A stretch of DNA of 34,720 nt, from NCBI GenBank assembly GCA_023818375.1, contig JAMWCC010000089.1, forward strand, positions 1 to 34,720, written 5' to 3'. How positions within the stretch are numbered: the stretch's first letter is position 1; each line of letters opens with the position of its first letter. Under the pieces are notes generated by a model. The model was not told the DNA's origin. It did not search any database and saw only the letters and a list, made by a program, of their open reading frames with translations. Both the position numbers and the translations under genes were made by a program. This document shows positions 16,583-25,358 of this stretch, in pieces. The DNA comes from Candidatus Omnitrophota bacterium (GTDB lineage: Bacteria > Ratteibacteria > UBA8468 > B48-G9 > DTJG01).

Positions 16583-18204
16583 AAAAATGGGACTGGCTGT
16601 TCAATGATTTTTCAGCTGTTCTGGACCCAAACAAAATAAGTTACAATGATTCAAAAAAAGGCGTATGGCAGGTTGTTTATTACACAACAGAAGATTTTTC
16701 AGGAAAACTTATTCTTGCGCAACCTGGTAGCAATGCGCCTGATGTGAGGATAAAAATTCCACTAAAAGGTACCTATGACATATACCTTGGACTTTTTCAG
16801 AACTTTTGCGACAGAATTAAGGTAAAACTGCGTTCTGATACTGTTTTTGAAAGGATAAAGCATTCTTCAAAGGTGATAGGTAAACAGGCATTTGAAGATG
16901 TTTACTGGAAAACCACAAAACTTGAAGGAAATGAAGAAATAATAATACGCCAGGAGCCTGGCATCAGGGCAGCCATAGGATATATCATTGCAAGAAAATC
17001 CGAAAAGAAAAACCGTGAGAAAAAATACCTAATTCATCTCACAGATGATGGGTTTCCTTCAAATTATGGAGTACCCGAAGATATTGACGATGCATGCTGG
17101 AATATTATTGCTGCCAGCAGATTGAAATTTGATTATGTCTCCCGTGGGATTAACCCGACAAGCATGGCTGATTACCCAACAAAACACCCTTCACTGAGAA
17201 GAAACCCAAAAAAGCTTCTTAAAACTGAGTTCCCTGCAGAAATTTATAGGGAGTGTTATGAAACACTTAAAAAATTTTTCGCCAGAAACCAAAATGTTCA
17301 TCAAAGGTACTTTGAAATAGCAAGAAGTTCGGGTATAAAACCCCTCGCATACTGTAGGATGGCTATGTACCACGCTAACCCGCCCTGGGACTGTTTTCGT
17401 TCTGATTTTTACGATAAACACCCTGAATTTAGGTGTATTGATATTGATGGAATACCAGTAAACAGGATGAGTTTTGCCTATCCTGAGGTAAGGCAGGAGT
17501 TTATAAAGTTGTTCACTGAAGCAATAGAATTTGGTGCTGAAGGTGCAACCAATTGCTTTGTCAGGGGTTTCCCTTTTGTCTGTTATGAAGACCCAGTAAA
17601 AAAAAGATTCAAGCAATTATATGACCAAGACATTACAAAAATACAGGAAACAGACATCCGTGCTGAAAAAGTAAGAGCAGAATTTGTGACTCAATATATG
17701 AGAGAGCTAAGGGATGCACTTAATGGCACAGGAAAATCAGTGCTGAATGTTGCAATCGTTCATGCAAATGAAAAGGTGTGCTGGTACTATGGACTTGATG
17801 TAAGAACCTGGATTAAAGAAGGGCTTATCGATATCCTGTGTCCTTATACATGGGGAATTGAAGGAGTTCCCGCTGAGATTGACATGAATTTTTTTGCTGA
17901 TGCTGTAAAGGGAAGTAATGTAAAACTACTTCCTTTTCTTGGTTCAATGTATAATGATAAGAATCCTGAAAACTTTCTTAAAAGAGCACTTGATATGACA
18001 GATTATTCAATTGATGGTTTTTCATTCTGGGACGGTGTTGATACCAGGATCGACCCTATGTTTCATATGATTATTGAAAGCCTTACCAGTAGAGAAACAA
18101 TCTTAGAAGCACTAGAAAAGGTCAAAAACTGGCCTGACTGTAGAATCGTTATCACGCTTCAGGGTACCAAGGTTAACAAGCATAACTATGGAATGGCTAT
18201 GTGA
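16579..18204 (+). CDS. GH10-like TIM-barrel protein with N-terminal beta-sandwich
   Basis: This 541-aa protein is not assigned to a named family with confidence. Residues about 30-135 look like a carbohydrate-binding beta-sandwich (IKIPLKGTYDIYLGLF, EEIIIRQEPGIRAAIGYIIA). A TIM-barrel-like region follows from KKYLIHLTDDGFPSNYG. It includes ARSSGIKPLAYCRMAMYHA, YPEVRQEFIKLFTEAIEFGAEG, DILCPYTWGIEG and DGFSFWDGVD near the end. The strand order resembles 'family 10 glycosylhydrolase' and DUF4434-type proteins. Glu and Asp residues at strand ends could be catalytic but cannot be assigned. There is no signal peptide. It is coupled to the UroD-like gene (ATGA) and to the next Gfo/Idh gene (TGATG), so it belongs to the same pathway. 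Confidence 0.6.
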   Translation: MKKWDWLFNDFSAVLDPNKISYNDSKKGVWQVVYYTTEDFSGKLILAQPGSNAPDVRIKIPLKGTYDIYLGLFQNFCDRIKVKLRSDTVFERIKHSSKVIGKQAFEDVYWKTTKLEGNEEIIIRQEPGIRAAIGYIIARKSEKKNREKKYLIHLTDDGFPSNYGVPEDIDDACWNIIAASRLKFDYVSRGINPTSMADYPTKHPSLRRNPKKLLKTEFPAEIYRECYETLKKFFARNQNVHQRYFEIARSSGIKPLAYCRMAMYHANPPWDCFRSDFYDKHPEFRCIDIDGIPVNRMSFAYPEVRQEFIKLFTEAIEFGAEGATNCFVRGFPFVCYEDPVKKRFKQLYDQDITKIQETDIRAEKVRAEFVTQYMRELRDALNGTGKSVLNVAIVHANEKVCWYYGLDVRTWIKEGLIDILCPYTWGIEGVPAEIDMNFFADAVKGSNVKLLPFLGSMYNDKNPENFLKRALDMTDYSIDGFSFWDGVDTRIDPMFHMIIESLTSRETILEALEKVKNWPDCRIVITLQGTKVNKHNYGMAM

Positions 18205-19310
18205 TGAAAAAAATAAATGTAGGAATTGTCGGTTCATGTGGCAGAGGAAAATCATTTAAGATTGCCTGCGATGCCACACGTATTCTGAATATTCACGCGG
18301 TATGTGATATAAATGAAAAAAAGCTTGAAGAATCAAGGGTAACTCTTGGTGCTAAGGAAAAATACATTGATTATTATGAGATGCTTGAAAAATCAGACAT
18401 TCAGGCAGTAATAATTGCAACTCCAATGCCATTTCACGCACCACAATCAATACCAGCATTAAATAAGGGTATCCATGTATTAAGTGAAGTGCCTGCTGCT
18501 GTTTCAATTGAGCAATGTAAACAGCTTGTTCTTGCTGCCCGAAGGTCAAAGGCAGTGTATATGATGGCTGAAAATTACACCTACCTCAAATCAAATGTGA
18601 TGATAAAGGAAATTGTTAAAAGGGGACTTTTTGGTGAGCTTTATTATGCTGAAGGTGAGTATATTCACGAATTGAAGCAACTTAATGAAATAACAAAATG
18701 GAGAAGAAAATGGCAAACAGGCATAAATGGTATAACATATGGCACTCACAGTTTAGGACCAATTCTTCAATGGATGTATCCTGATAAAGTTGCTCGGGTT
18801 TGTTGTGCTGGAAGCGGGCATCACTATAAAGATCCAAGGGGAAATTATTATGAAAATGAAGACAGTTGCGTAATGCTTTGCAAGATGAAAAGCGGCTCAC
18901 TTGTAAAAATACGTGTTGATATGTTATCTGACAGACCTCATGCCATGACAAATTATCAGCTACAGGGAACAGGTGGCTGTTATGAATCAGCAAGGGCGCC
19001 TGGTGAAAAACACAGAATATGGTTGAAAAGTTTATGTAGAGAAATGAAATGGCTGGATCTGGAGCAACTAGAAAGCGAGTTTTTACCTGAAGAATGGAAG
19101 AGACAACAAGAAATAGCAATGAAAACAGGTCATGGCGGTGGCGATTATTTTCAGGTAATGGATTTTGTTGATACAATACTTGGAAAGAAACCCTGTCCCA
19201 TCGGAATTGATGAAGCAATGGATATGACATTACCAGGGCTTATGAGTCAACAATCGATAATTAAAGACAGTATATGGATTGATGTACCTGACTCAAGAAA
19301 TTGGCAGTAA
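18204..19310 (+). CDS. Gfo/Idh/MocA-like oxidoreductase with EKP replaced by EVP
   Basis: This 368-aa protein has a Rossmann start VGIVGSCGRGKSF and IIATPMPFHAPQSI. The motif that normally holds the catalytic lysine reads SEVP (94-97), with valine in place of lysine. MAENYTYLKSN follows, then GITYGTHSLGPILQW in the position of the active-site His region. A GHGGGDYF stretch near the C-terminus is also found in GH109-like relatives. The loss of lysine suggests a different proton relay, or a role in NAD-dependent elimination or hydrolysis instead of simple oxidation; this is inference. The track start GTG 18201 adds one residue. ATG 18204 overlaps the previous stop as TGATG and is preferred. A paralogue follows after 12 bases. 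Confidence 0.85.
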   Translation: MKKINVGIVGSCGRGKSFKIACDATRILNIHAVCDINEKKLEESRVTLGAKEKYIDYYEMLEKSDIQAVIIATPMPFHAPQSIPALNKGIHVLSEVPAAVSIEQCKQLVLAARRSKAVYMMAENYTYLKSNVMIKEIVKRGLFGELYYAEGEYIHELKQLNEITKWRRKWQTGINGITYGTHSLGPILQWMYPDKVARVCCAGSGHHYKDPRGNYYENEDSCVMLCKMKSGSLVKIRVDMLSDRPHAMTNYQLQGTGGCYESARAPGEKHRIWLKSLCREMKWLDLEQLESEFLPEEWKRQQEIAMKTGHGGGDYFQVMDFVDTILGKKPCPIGIDEAMDMTLPGLMSQQSIIKDSIWIDVPDSRNWQ

Positions 19311-19322
19311 GAAAGGAGAAAG

Positions 19323-20558
19323 ATGAAAACAATAAAAGTTGGTGTTGTTGGTGTTAGAAGGGGTATGAGCTTTGCAACTGGTGCTCGATACGCTGGCATG
19401 AAACTTGTTGCAATATGCGATACATGGGAAGAGAAATTAAAAGAAGCTGAAAAATTGTTGAAGGTGAAGACATATACTGATTATGATAGATTTCTTGAAC
19501 ACGATATGGATGCAGTGATACTCGCAAACTATTTCCATCAACATGGACCACTTGCAATCAAAGCATTAAAAGCAGGAAAACATGTTATGAGTGAAACATC
19601 CTCTAACAGCACTATTGCTGAAGGGGTTGAATTGTGTAGAACGGTTGAAAAAACTGGGCTTGTATATATGCTTGCAGAAAACTATCCTTATACAGTTTTT
19701 AACATGGAAATGAGGAGGGTTTATAAAAGTGGTGAAATTGGTGAGGTAACTTATGCCGAAGGTGAGTATAACCATCCAATGTCTCCTGAATCACGATGTC
19801 TTCTTGCTCCAGGAATTAATCACTGGCGAAATTGGATGCCTCCCACTTACTATTGTACACATGCTCTTGCTCCTCTTGTTTATATCACTGAAACAATGCC
19901 TGTGAAGGTTAACGGTCTTTCAATCGCAAGACCTTCAATCAACCATAACACCGCAAGAAGGGCAGATCCTGGATTTGTAATACTCTGCAGGATGAACAAT
20001 GGAGCAATCTTTCGTATTTTTGGGTTGATACTTCCAGGCCATAGTAACTGGTACAGAATACATGGAGAAAAAGGTGGAATGGAATTAACGCGTGGACCAG
20101 GGTATTTTGGACCTGGATTGATAAGAATCTGGCATGAACACTGGACAAGAAAAAAAGGGCAACCCCTGGAAAGAACATATCTTCCCGAATGGCCTGAAAA
20201 AGAAAAACTTGCTGCAAAGGCAGGCCATGGCGGCGGTGATTTCTGGGTTAACTGGTATTTTGCACAGGCAATAAGAACAAAAAAACAACCTTTTTTTGAT
20301 GTATACAAAGGTGTTGCTTTAAGCAGTGTAGGAATACTTGCATGGAAAAGTGCACTTGAAGATGGCAAACCCTACGATGTACCTGATTTCAGAAAAGAAG
20401 CAGAGAGAAAAAAATACGAAAAGGATGATGCTTCTCCTTTTCCTGATGCAAAAACAAAAAATAGACTTCCACCAAGTATTCTTGGGTTAGTTGAGCCAAG
20501 GGACAGGGACATAGATTTCGCTAAAAAAATCTGGAAGAAGATGAACTATGAGCAGTAG
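19323..20558 (+). CDS. Gfo/Idh/MocA-like oxidoreductase with EKP replaced by ETS
   Basis: This 411-aa protein is a paralogue of its neighbour. It shares MLAENYPYTVFN, EVTYAEGEYNHP, YYCTHALAPLVYI and GHGGGDFWVNWYF with the upstream gene. The Rossmann start is VGVVGVRRGMSF, with GVRRG in place of the usual GxGxxG. The catalytic motif reads SETS (90-93), so both lysine and proline of EKP are gone. A roughly 45-residue C-terminal extension rich in charged residues ends KKIWKKMNYE. GAAAGGAG precedes the ATG. Two adjacent paralogues may form a heteromer or act one after the other. Substrate unknown. Confidence 0.85.
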   Translation: MKTIKVGVVGVRRGMSFATGARYAGMKLVAICDTWEEKLKEAEKLLKVKTYTDYDRFLEHDMDAVILANYFHQHGPLAIKALKAGKHVMSETSSNSTIAEGVELCRTVEKTGLVYMLAENYPYTVFNMEMRRVYKSGEIGEVTYAEGEYNHPMSPESRCLLAPGINHWRNWMPPTYYCTHALAPLVYITETMPVKVNGLSIARPSINHNTARRADPGFVILCRMNNGAIFRIFGLILPGHSNWYRIHGEKGGMELTRGPGYFGPGLIRIWHEHWTRKKGQPLERTYLPEWPEKEKLAAKAGHGGGDFWVNWYFAQAIRTKKQPFFDVYKGVALSSVGILAWKSALEDGKPYDVPDFRKEAERKKYEKDDASPFPDAKTKNRLPPSILGLVEPRDRDIDFAKKIWKKMNYEQ

Positions 20559-20576
20559 AACTAAAAGGGAGGAACA

Positions 20577-20846
20577 ATGATTACATGGGTAATTTTGATA
20601 TTACTTATGGGATTGGGTTTGCTTTTCTTTCCTGAGAAACTTGCTGAAAATCAGGATTGGATAAAACAGATAGGTTTAGCCATCACTCTTATATGTATAG
20701 GGATATGCATGCGGATGATTGCCCTCAGAAGGAAAGGTGAGAAAGAAAAAAATCTTGCAAAAATAAAGGAGCTTGAGAAAGAGATTGATTCTTTAAGAAG
20801 TAAACTTGCACAATTAACTGAAAAAGAAGAGCAAAATAGTCTATAG
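20577..20846 (+). CDS. Small membrane protein with cytoplasmic coiled coil
   Basis: This 89-aa protein is not a recognised family. Two hydrophobic segments (about 2-18 and 31-49) flank a short polar loop. They are followed by a charged helix with heptad-like spacing (IKELEKEIDSLRSKLAQLTEKEE, about 60-84) that should form a coiled coil in the cytoplasm. GGGAGGAA before the ATG is a strong ribosome binding site, which argues that the gene is real. It sits 18 bases after the Gfo/Idh gene and 18 before the GT2 gene. It may be a scaffold or partner for the GT2 and GT-C enzymes, which is only a guess. Confidence 0.65.
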   Translation: MITWVILILLMGLGLLFFPEKLAENQDWIKQIGLAITLICIGICMRMIALRRKGEKEKNLAKIKELEKEIDSLRSKLAQLTEKEEQNSL

Positions 20847-20864
20847 TTTTCAAAAAACTTTCAG

Positions 20865-21560
20865 ATGCTTGTTTCTATTGTGATTCCTGTATTTAACGAA
20901 GAAAAAACGATTTTGGAAATTCTGGGTCGTGTTATAGGTGCTGATATAGGCAATTGTAAAAAACAGATTATTGTTGTAAATGATGGTTCAACCGATGAAA
21001 CACCTAAAATTCTCAACCAAGTCAGGAAAAAATACAACAATATCCTTCTGATTAATCATATCAAAAATAAAGGAAAAGCAGCTGCATTGAGAACTGGATT
21101 TTCTTATGTGAAAGGAGAAATAATCATTATTCAGGACGCAGACCTTGAATATGATCCTTCTGATTATTATAAATTGATAGCGCCTATAATAAACGATGAA
21201 GCGGACATTGTCTTTGGAACAAGATTCCATTTTGGCAGACCAAAAGGAATGCCTTTAATAAGATATATCTGCAACAGATTTTTAAGTTTTCTATGCAGGT
21301 TTTTGCACAATATCAGGGTTTCTGATATGGAAACAGGGTATAAGGTTTTCTCAAGAAAGGTTCTTGAAAAAATGGAGATTGTTTCAAATGGATTTGATTT
21401 TGAACCTGAATTCACAATTCTTGCAGCAAAACAAAAGTTTAGAATAAAGGAGATTAGTATAAACTACAAACCTAGAAGTGTTGCCCATGGTAAAAAAATA
21501 AGACTTAAGGATGGGCTCAGTGCACTTTTAACCATTATCAAAATGAAATTCAAAAGATAA
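20865..21560 (+). CDS. GT2 glycosyltransferase, dolichol-phosphate-mannose-synthase-like
   Basis: This 231-aa GT-A enzyme is predicted to transfer a sugar from a nucleotide donor to polyprenyl phosphate on the cytoplasmic face of the membrane. Seen in sequence: VSIVIPVFNEEKTI at the start, IIVVNDGSTDETP, the donor/metal motif QDADLEYDP near 90-98, and VSDMETGYKVFSRKVL. The C-terminal GFDFEPEFTILAAKQKF is typical of DPM1-like members. It lacks the C-terminal transmembrane anchor of some relatives. Two GT-C membrane enzymes that would use a polyprenyl-phosphate sugar lie 2 kb downstream, which supports this role. The ATG has no strong ribosome binding site. The gap to the GH2 gene is one base. 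Confidence 0.87.
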   Translation: MLVSIVIPVFNEEKTILEILGRVIGADIGNCKKQIIVVNDGSTDETPKILNQVRKKYNNILLINHIKNKGKAAALRTGFSYVKGEIIIIQDADLEYDPSDYYKLIAPIINDEADIVFGTRFHFGRPKGMPLIRYICNRFLSFLCRFLHNIRVSDMETGYKVFSRKVLEKMEIVSNGFDFEPEFTILAAKQKFRIKEISINYKPRSVAHGKKIRLKDGLSALLTIIKMKFKR

Positions 21561-21561
21561 G

Positions 21562-23847
21562 ATGAAAAAATTTTTAGTGTATTTTGTGCTTTTTTCCTTG
21601 AAAGTTTTTGCCTCAGGATTTCCACTTAAGGATGTTTGTTATGATGCGTATCTGGACATTTCAGGTGAGTGGTTTTTCAAAATGGATAGTTCAAATTCTG
21701 GAATTACAGAAAGATGGTACGAAAACGACTATGACCGTTCATCATGGGAGAAGATTATGGTTCCAGGCATTTGGAATAAAAAACCAAAAGATATTTCTTA
21801 TCCAGTGCCTGAAGGTATCGGATGGTATTATCGGAAAATCAAAATACCTTCATCCTGGAATCAGGAAATACTCTTGGTTTTTCTTGGTTCAATGTATAGT
21901 ACAGATGTGTGGATTAATGGAAAGTATGCAGGAATTCACAGAGGTGGATATACCCCGTTTTTTATTGACATAACAAAACTCATACAAACTTCAAAGGATG
22001 CAAGACTTGTTGTGAGGGTGGACAACCGCAGGGGGAAAACAATACCTTCGACAGGTATGGGCTGGCATCCTTTTGGTGGAATATACAGAGAAGTTTATCT
22101 TATTCACAGAAAAAATGTCCATTTTGAGTCAATTGCAACTTCAACCACTTTAAACAAAAACCAGGCAATTTTTTCTCTGGAAGTTGAAGTCGTGAATAAT
22201 TCAAAATCATTATTCAGGGGTGATGCTTCATTCCAATTGAAAGATAAGCAAAAAACAACAGGCGCTCAAAAAACTCATGTCCAGATTTTACCAGGACAAA
22301 GAAACAAAATCAGTTTTCAAGTAAAAATCAATGATGCAAAATTATGGTCACCTGAAAATCCTTATCTTTACACTGCAGTGCTTTCACTTTCAAATGGCTG
22401 CAGGATTGAATTTCAAACAGGACTAAGACAATTTGAAGCAAAAGAAGGAAAGCTGTATCTCAACGGCAAAAGGATATGGCTTCAGGGTTTTGGAAATCAT
22501 GAAGAATTTCCTGGTTACGGACCCTGCGTAAATGAAGAATTGTTAAAAAAAGAGCTCCTCTTGATGAAGAGTGTTTACAGAGTAAACACATTGAGAACCG
22601 GTCATTACCCCTTTCATCCAGTACTGTTTGAATTGTGCGATAAATTGGGAATAATCGTTCACACTGAAATTCCTGCATGGCAGGTAGATAAAAACTTTGT
22701 TCAATCAGAAGAAGCATGGAATTTATGGCTGAAACCACAGCTTGAACAGATGGTAAAAACATTCAGAAATCATCCCTGTGTGGCATTCTGGGGTCTATCA
22801 AATGAACTTTACAATGTTTTTGATTATCATAAAAAAGCAGCTGAATTTGTCCGGTCTCTTGACCCAACCAGATTTATAACGATTGTTTGTGCGGCAACAA
22901 GTGATCTTGAATCCAATAAAATTGCTGATATTGTAGCAAGAAACTTTCACTATGGATGGTATCATTCCAAAAGTGTTTATGCACTGAAAGAAGGTTTGGC
23001 GACTGTATTGAAAGCATCTGAAGGAAAACCAATCTGGGTGGCTGAAATTGGAGCGCTTGCAAATTCTGGAAATTATTCAGGTGGTTATGGTGATTTTTCA
23101 AGGGGGACAGAAACGTATCAGGATAAAGTGGTTAGATATGGTGTCCAGTACTGCGCAACCCAAACAGACCAGATATGCGGAATAAGTGTCTGGACTCTTT
23201 CTGATTTTCATGGCAGGGCGCAATTTATTCCCCATGGTATACTTGATGAATTTAGGAAACCCAAAATATCAGGATACACTATATGCAATCTGTTCAACGG
23301 TGATGTGAGAATATATATCTGTGAAGAAGACACATTGGTTAAGCAGGGTGAGAAATTCCGGGCTTCAATAAGATGCTTTAACCCTTATGAAAAAAGATAC
23401 CAGAACCTTCAGGCAAACTGGTACATAATAAAGGGACAGAAAAAAATGGCTTCTGGAAGTTTCAGTTTTTCAATAGATGGAGAAAGACAAAAAGAAATCG
23501 GGAAAGTAGAGTTTGCTGATTTTGACCTGCCAGGGCTGTATGCTCTGTGGGTGGAGCTTTTTGATGCAAAGGGAAACTGGCTTTATACAAACAGTTGTTT
23601 TTTTGACGTAAAAGAAGTGTCAAATCCTGGAATTCTTAAAGTAATTATCAACAAGAATTTTGAAAACGTGAGAATGATATGGCAGGAAATTCAGATACCC
23701 GCATATCCAGATATTGGAATTGTTCTTCCTTTTGAACCAGGAAATTATAGATTTGAATTTAGAGCTGGAGGATACAAACCCGTTTTCAGAGATATAAACA
23801 TAGAAAAAGGAAGATCCACAGAAATAACAATCGATTTTGGCAAATGA
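21562..23847 (+). CDS. Secreted GH2-family glycoside hydrolase
   Basis: This 761-aa exported enzyme belongs to the beta-galactosidase/beta-glucuronidase/beta-mannosidase family. A signal peptide (about 1-17, cleavage after VFA) leads into the jelly-roll sugar-binding domain (GIGWYYRKIKIP, DVWINGKYAGIHRGGYTPF). An immunoglobulin-like domain (LWSPENPYLY) and the TIM barrel follow. Acid/base E415 is in GLSNEL and nucleophile E495 in WVAEIGAL. LRTGHYPFHPVLFELCDKLGI is the classic GH2 barrel entry. Beyond about residue 590 there are extra beta-rich segments, possibly for carbohydrate binding. The sugar specificity is not clear; motif spacing is closest to glucuronidase-like members. It shares ATGA with the next gene. 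Confidence 0.9.
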   Translation: MKKFLVYFVLFSLKVFASGFPLKDVCYDAYLDISGEWFFKMDSSNSGITERWYENDYDRSSWEKIMVPGIWNKKPKDISYPVPEGIGWYYRKIKIPSSWNQEILLVFLGSMYSTDVWINGKYAGIHRGGYTPFFIDITKLIQTSKDARLVVRVDNRRGKTIPSTGMGWHPFGGIYREVYLIHRKNVHFESIATSTTLNKNQAIFSLEVEVVNNSKSLFRGDASFQLKDKQKTTGAQKTHVQILPGQRNKISFQVKINDAKLWSPENPYLYTAVLSLSNGCRIEFQTGLRQFEAKEGKLYLNGKRIWLQGFGNHEEFPGYGPCVNEELLKKELLLMKSVYRVNTLRTGHYPFHPVLFELCDKLGIIVHTEIPAWQVDKNFVQSEEAWNLWLKPQLEQMVKTFRNHPCVAFWGLSNELYNVFDYHKKAAEFVRSLDPTRFITIVCAATSDLESNKIADIVARNFHYGWYHSKSVYALKEGLATVLKASEGKPIWVAEIGALANSGNYSGGYGDFSRGTETYQDKVVRYGVQYCATQTDQICGISVWTLSDFHGRAQFIPHGILDEFRKPKISGYTICNLFNGDVRIYICEEDTLVKQGEKFRASIRCFNPYEKRYQNLQANWYIIKGQKKMASGSFSFSIDGERQKEIGKVEFADFDLPGLYALWVELFDAKGNWLYTNSCFFDVKEVSNPGILKVIINKNFENVRMIWQEIQIPAYPDIGIVLPFEPGNYRFEFRAGGYKPVFRDINIEKGRSTEITIDFGK

Positions 23848-25358
23848 GATTTAAACTCAAGCCTGAAATATTTGTCTGGATTGTTATAGCATTCCTATGG
23901 TTTTACTTTTCTTTTTTCCATTATTTTGATGATGATGAATTCCAGCATTGTCATAATGCATATCTGATCTGGAAGGGTCTTGTCCCATACAGGGATTTTT
24001 TCGAACATCACCTTCCACTATATCATATAGTCTTTTCGCCCCTTTATATCTTTGGTGAAAAACCAGAAACTATTTTCATTTTCAGGTTTTTAAGTATATT
24101 GTCTTCTGGACTGGTTTTTTTATTTTTGTATAAGTATCTGAAAGAAATCAATTCTGGCAGGATTGCCTTGTTTTGTATTTCTCTTCTTTCATTTATTCCA
24201 ATGTATCTAATAAAAATGACTGAGGCAAGACCTGAAAGTATCGCGATACTACTTTTCACGCTTGGACTGATTTCTATTTTTTCTATGGAAACAGCCATAG
24301 AAAAATTATTTTTTGCAGGATTTTTAAGCGGTCTAATGGTTTGTTTTTCTTTCAAGTATATCTTTGCATGGTTGGGGTTATGTGCTGCTGCTTTTTATCT
24401 GAAAGGCAAAAGAGATGGACTTAGGTTTCTTTCTGGTTCCATAATAGGTATTTTCCCGCTTTTTTTGTATATCTTGATTAAAGGAATCAGTTCTGAATTT
24501 TTTAAAACAACATTGATAATGAATGTAAAATGGAAATACAGATTTTCACCTTCAGGGTACCTTTATGAAGCTTTTACAACAGCGGGATTTATAATTGCAT
24601 GCGCTATTGCGGGGCTATTGAGTACAGATAAAAAAAATGCAATAGGTCATCTTTTTATTATTGCTGGATGCTTTCTGGGAATAATTTGTATCCCTGTTCC
24701 TTACAGGCAATCATATCTTCCATTTCTCGTTGCCTGTACAATCTGTGCAACTCTATTTTTAAGAAATTTCTTCAATATTTTCCAGACCAAGAAACTTACA
24801 AGTAATTGTTTGGTAATCATCAAAAACGAGATAACTCAGACAAATTTTTCGGATATAAGAAAAATGAAATTGATTGACGAAATTTCGCCGCAGACGGCAT
24901 TTTTTGATGGAAGATCATTTTTGTTTTACAGGATGCACACAGGATACTATGGATTTATGCACCATGAACTGCTTGAAATGATAGATTTAGACGATTACAG
25001 CAATCATGTTATTGAACAACTAAAGAAAAACAATTTTCCTGTTGTTATTTATGACTACAGAGTAAAACAGATGCCTGCAAAAATACAGGATTTTATTGAC
25101 AAAAATTATTGTGCTTTTGAAGACGACATTTATTTACCGGGAGTTAAAATTGACAGATCACAGTTTATAGAAGGCATGGCTACCTTTGAGATAAATGTTG
25201 GTGGCTGGTACACAATCTCGTTTACCGGTGAAGACTTATCAATAGATGATGGACAGGTTTTATCAGGTGACATTAAATTTTTAGATAAAGGACTTCATAC
25301 AGCAAAAACCATGTCATTTATTGATAATCTCACAGTTATCCTGAAAAAAAGAGTATGA
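23844..25358 (+). CDS. GT-C membrane glycosyltransferase (PMT/ArnT-like, GT39/GT83 type)
   Basis: This 504-aa polytopic protein has about nine hydrophobic segments up to residue 315 and a soluble C-terminal part of about 190 residues. The first extracytoplasmic loop has DDDEFQH (29-35) and FFEHHLPLYH (52-61), the acidic and His-rich motifs of GT-C enzymes. These enzymes take sugar from a polyprenyl-phosphate carrier and add it to lipid, glycan or protein outside the membrane. The C-terminal part (LIDEISPQTAFFDGRSF onward) resembles the periplasmic domains of this group but is not assigned. It overlaps both neighbours by ATGA. The adjacent DPM-like GT2 probably makes its donor. Confidence 0.8.
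   Translation: MRFKLKPEIFVWIVIAFLWFYFSFFHYFDDDEFQHCHNAYLIWKGLVPYRDFFEHHLPLYHIVFSPLYIFGEKPETIFIFRFLSILSSGLVFLFLYKYLKEINSGRIALFCISLLSFIPMYLIKMTEARPESIAILLFTLGLISIFSMETAIEKLFFAGFLSGLMVCFSFKYIFAWLGLCAAAFYLKGKRDGLRFLSGSIIGIFPLFLYILIKGISSEFFKTTLIMNVKWKYRFSPSGYLYEAFTTAGFIIACAIAGLLSTDKKNAIGHLFIIAGCFLGIICIPVPYRQSYLPFLVACTICATLFLRNFFNIFQTKKLTSNCLVIIKNEITQTNFSDIRKMKLIDEISPQTAFFDGRSFLFYRMHTGYYGFMHHELLEMIDLDDYSNHVIEQLKKNNFPVVIYDYRVKQMPAKIQDFIDKNYCAFEDDIYLPGVKIDRSQFIEGMATFEINVGGWYTISFTGEDLSIDDGQVLSGDIKFLDKGLHTAKTMSFIDNLTVILKKRV

Noticed and set aside
19880-20368. Long antisense ORF (162 aa, minus) inside the second Gfo/Idh gene
   Set aside because: It is a frame shadow of a clear conserved gene, with no ribosome binding site and odd composition (many Pro, Ser, Cys).
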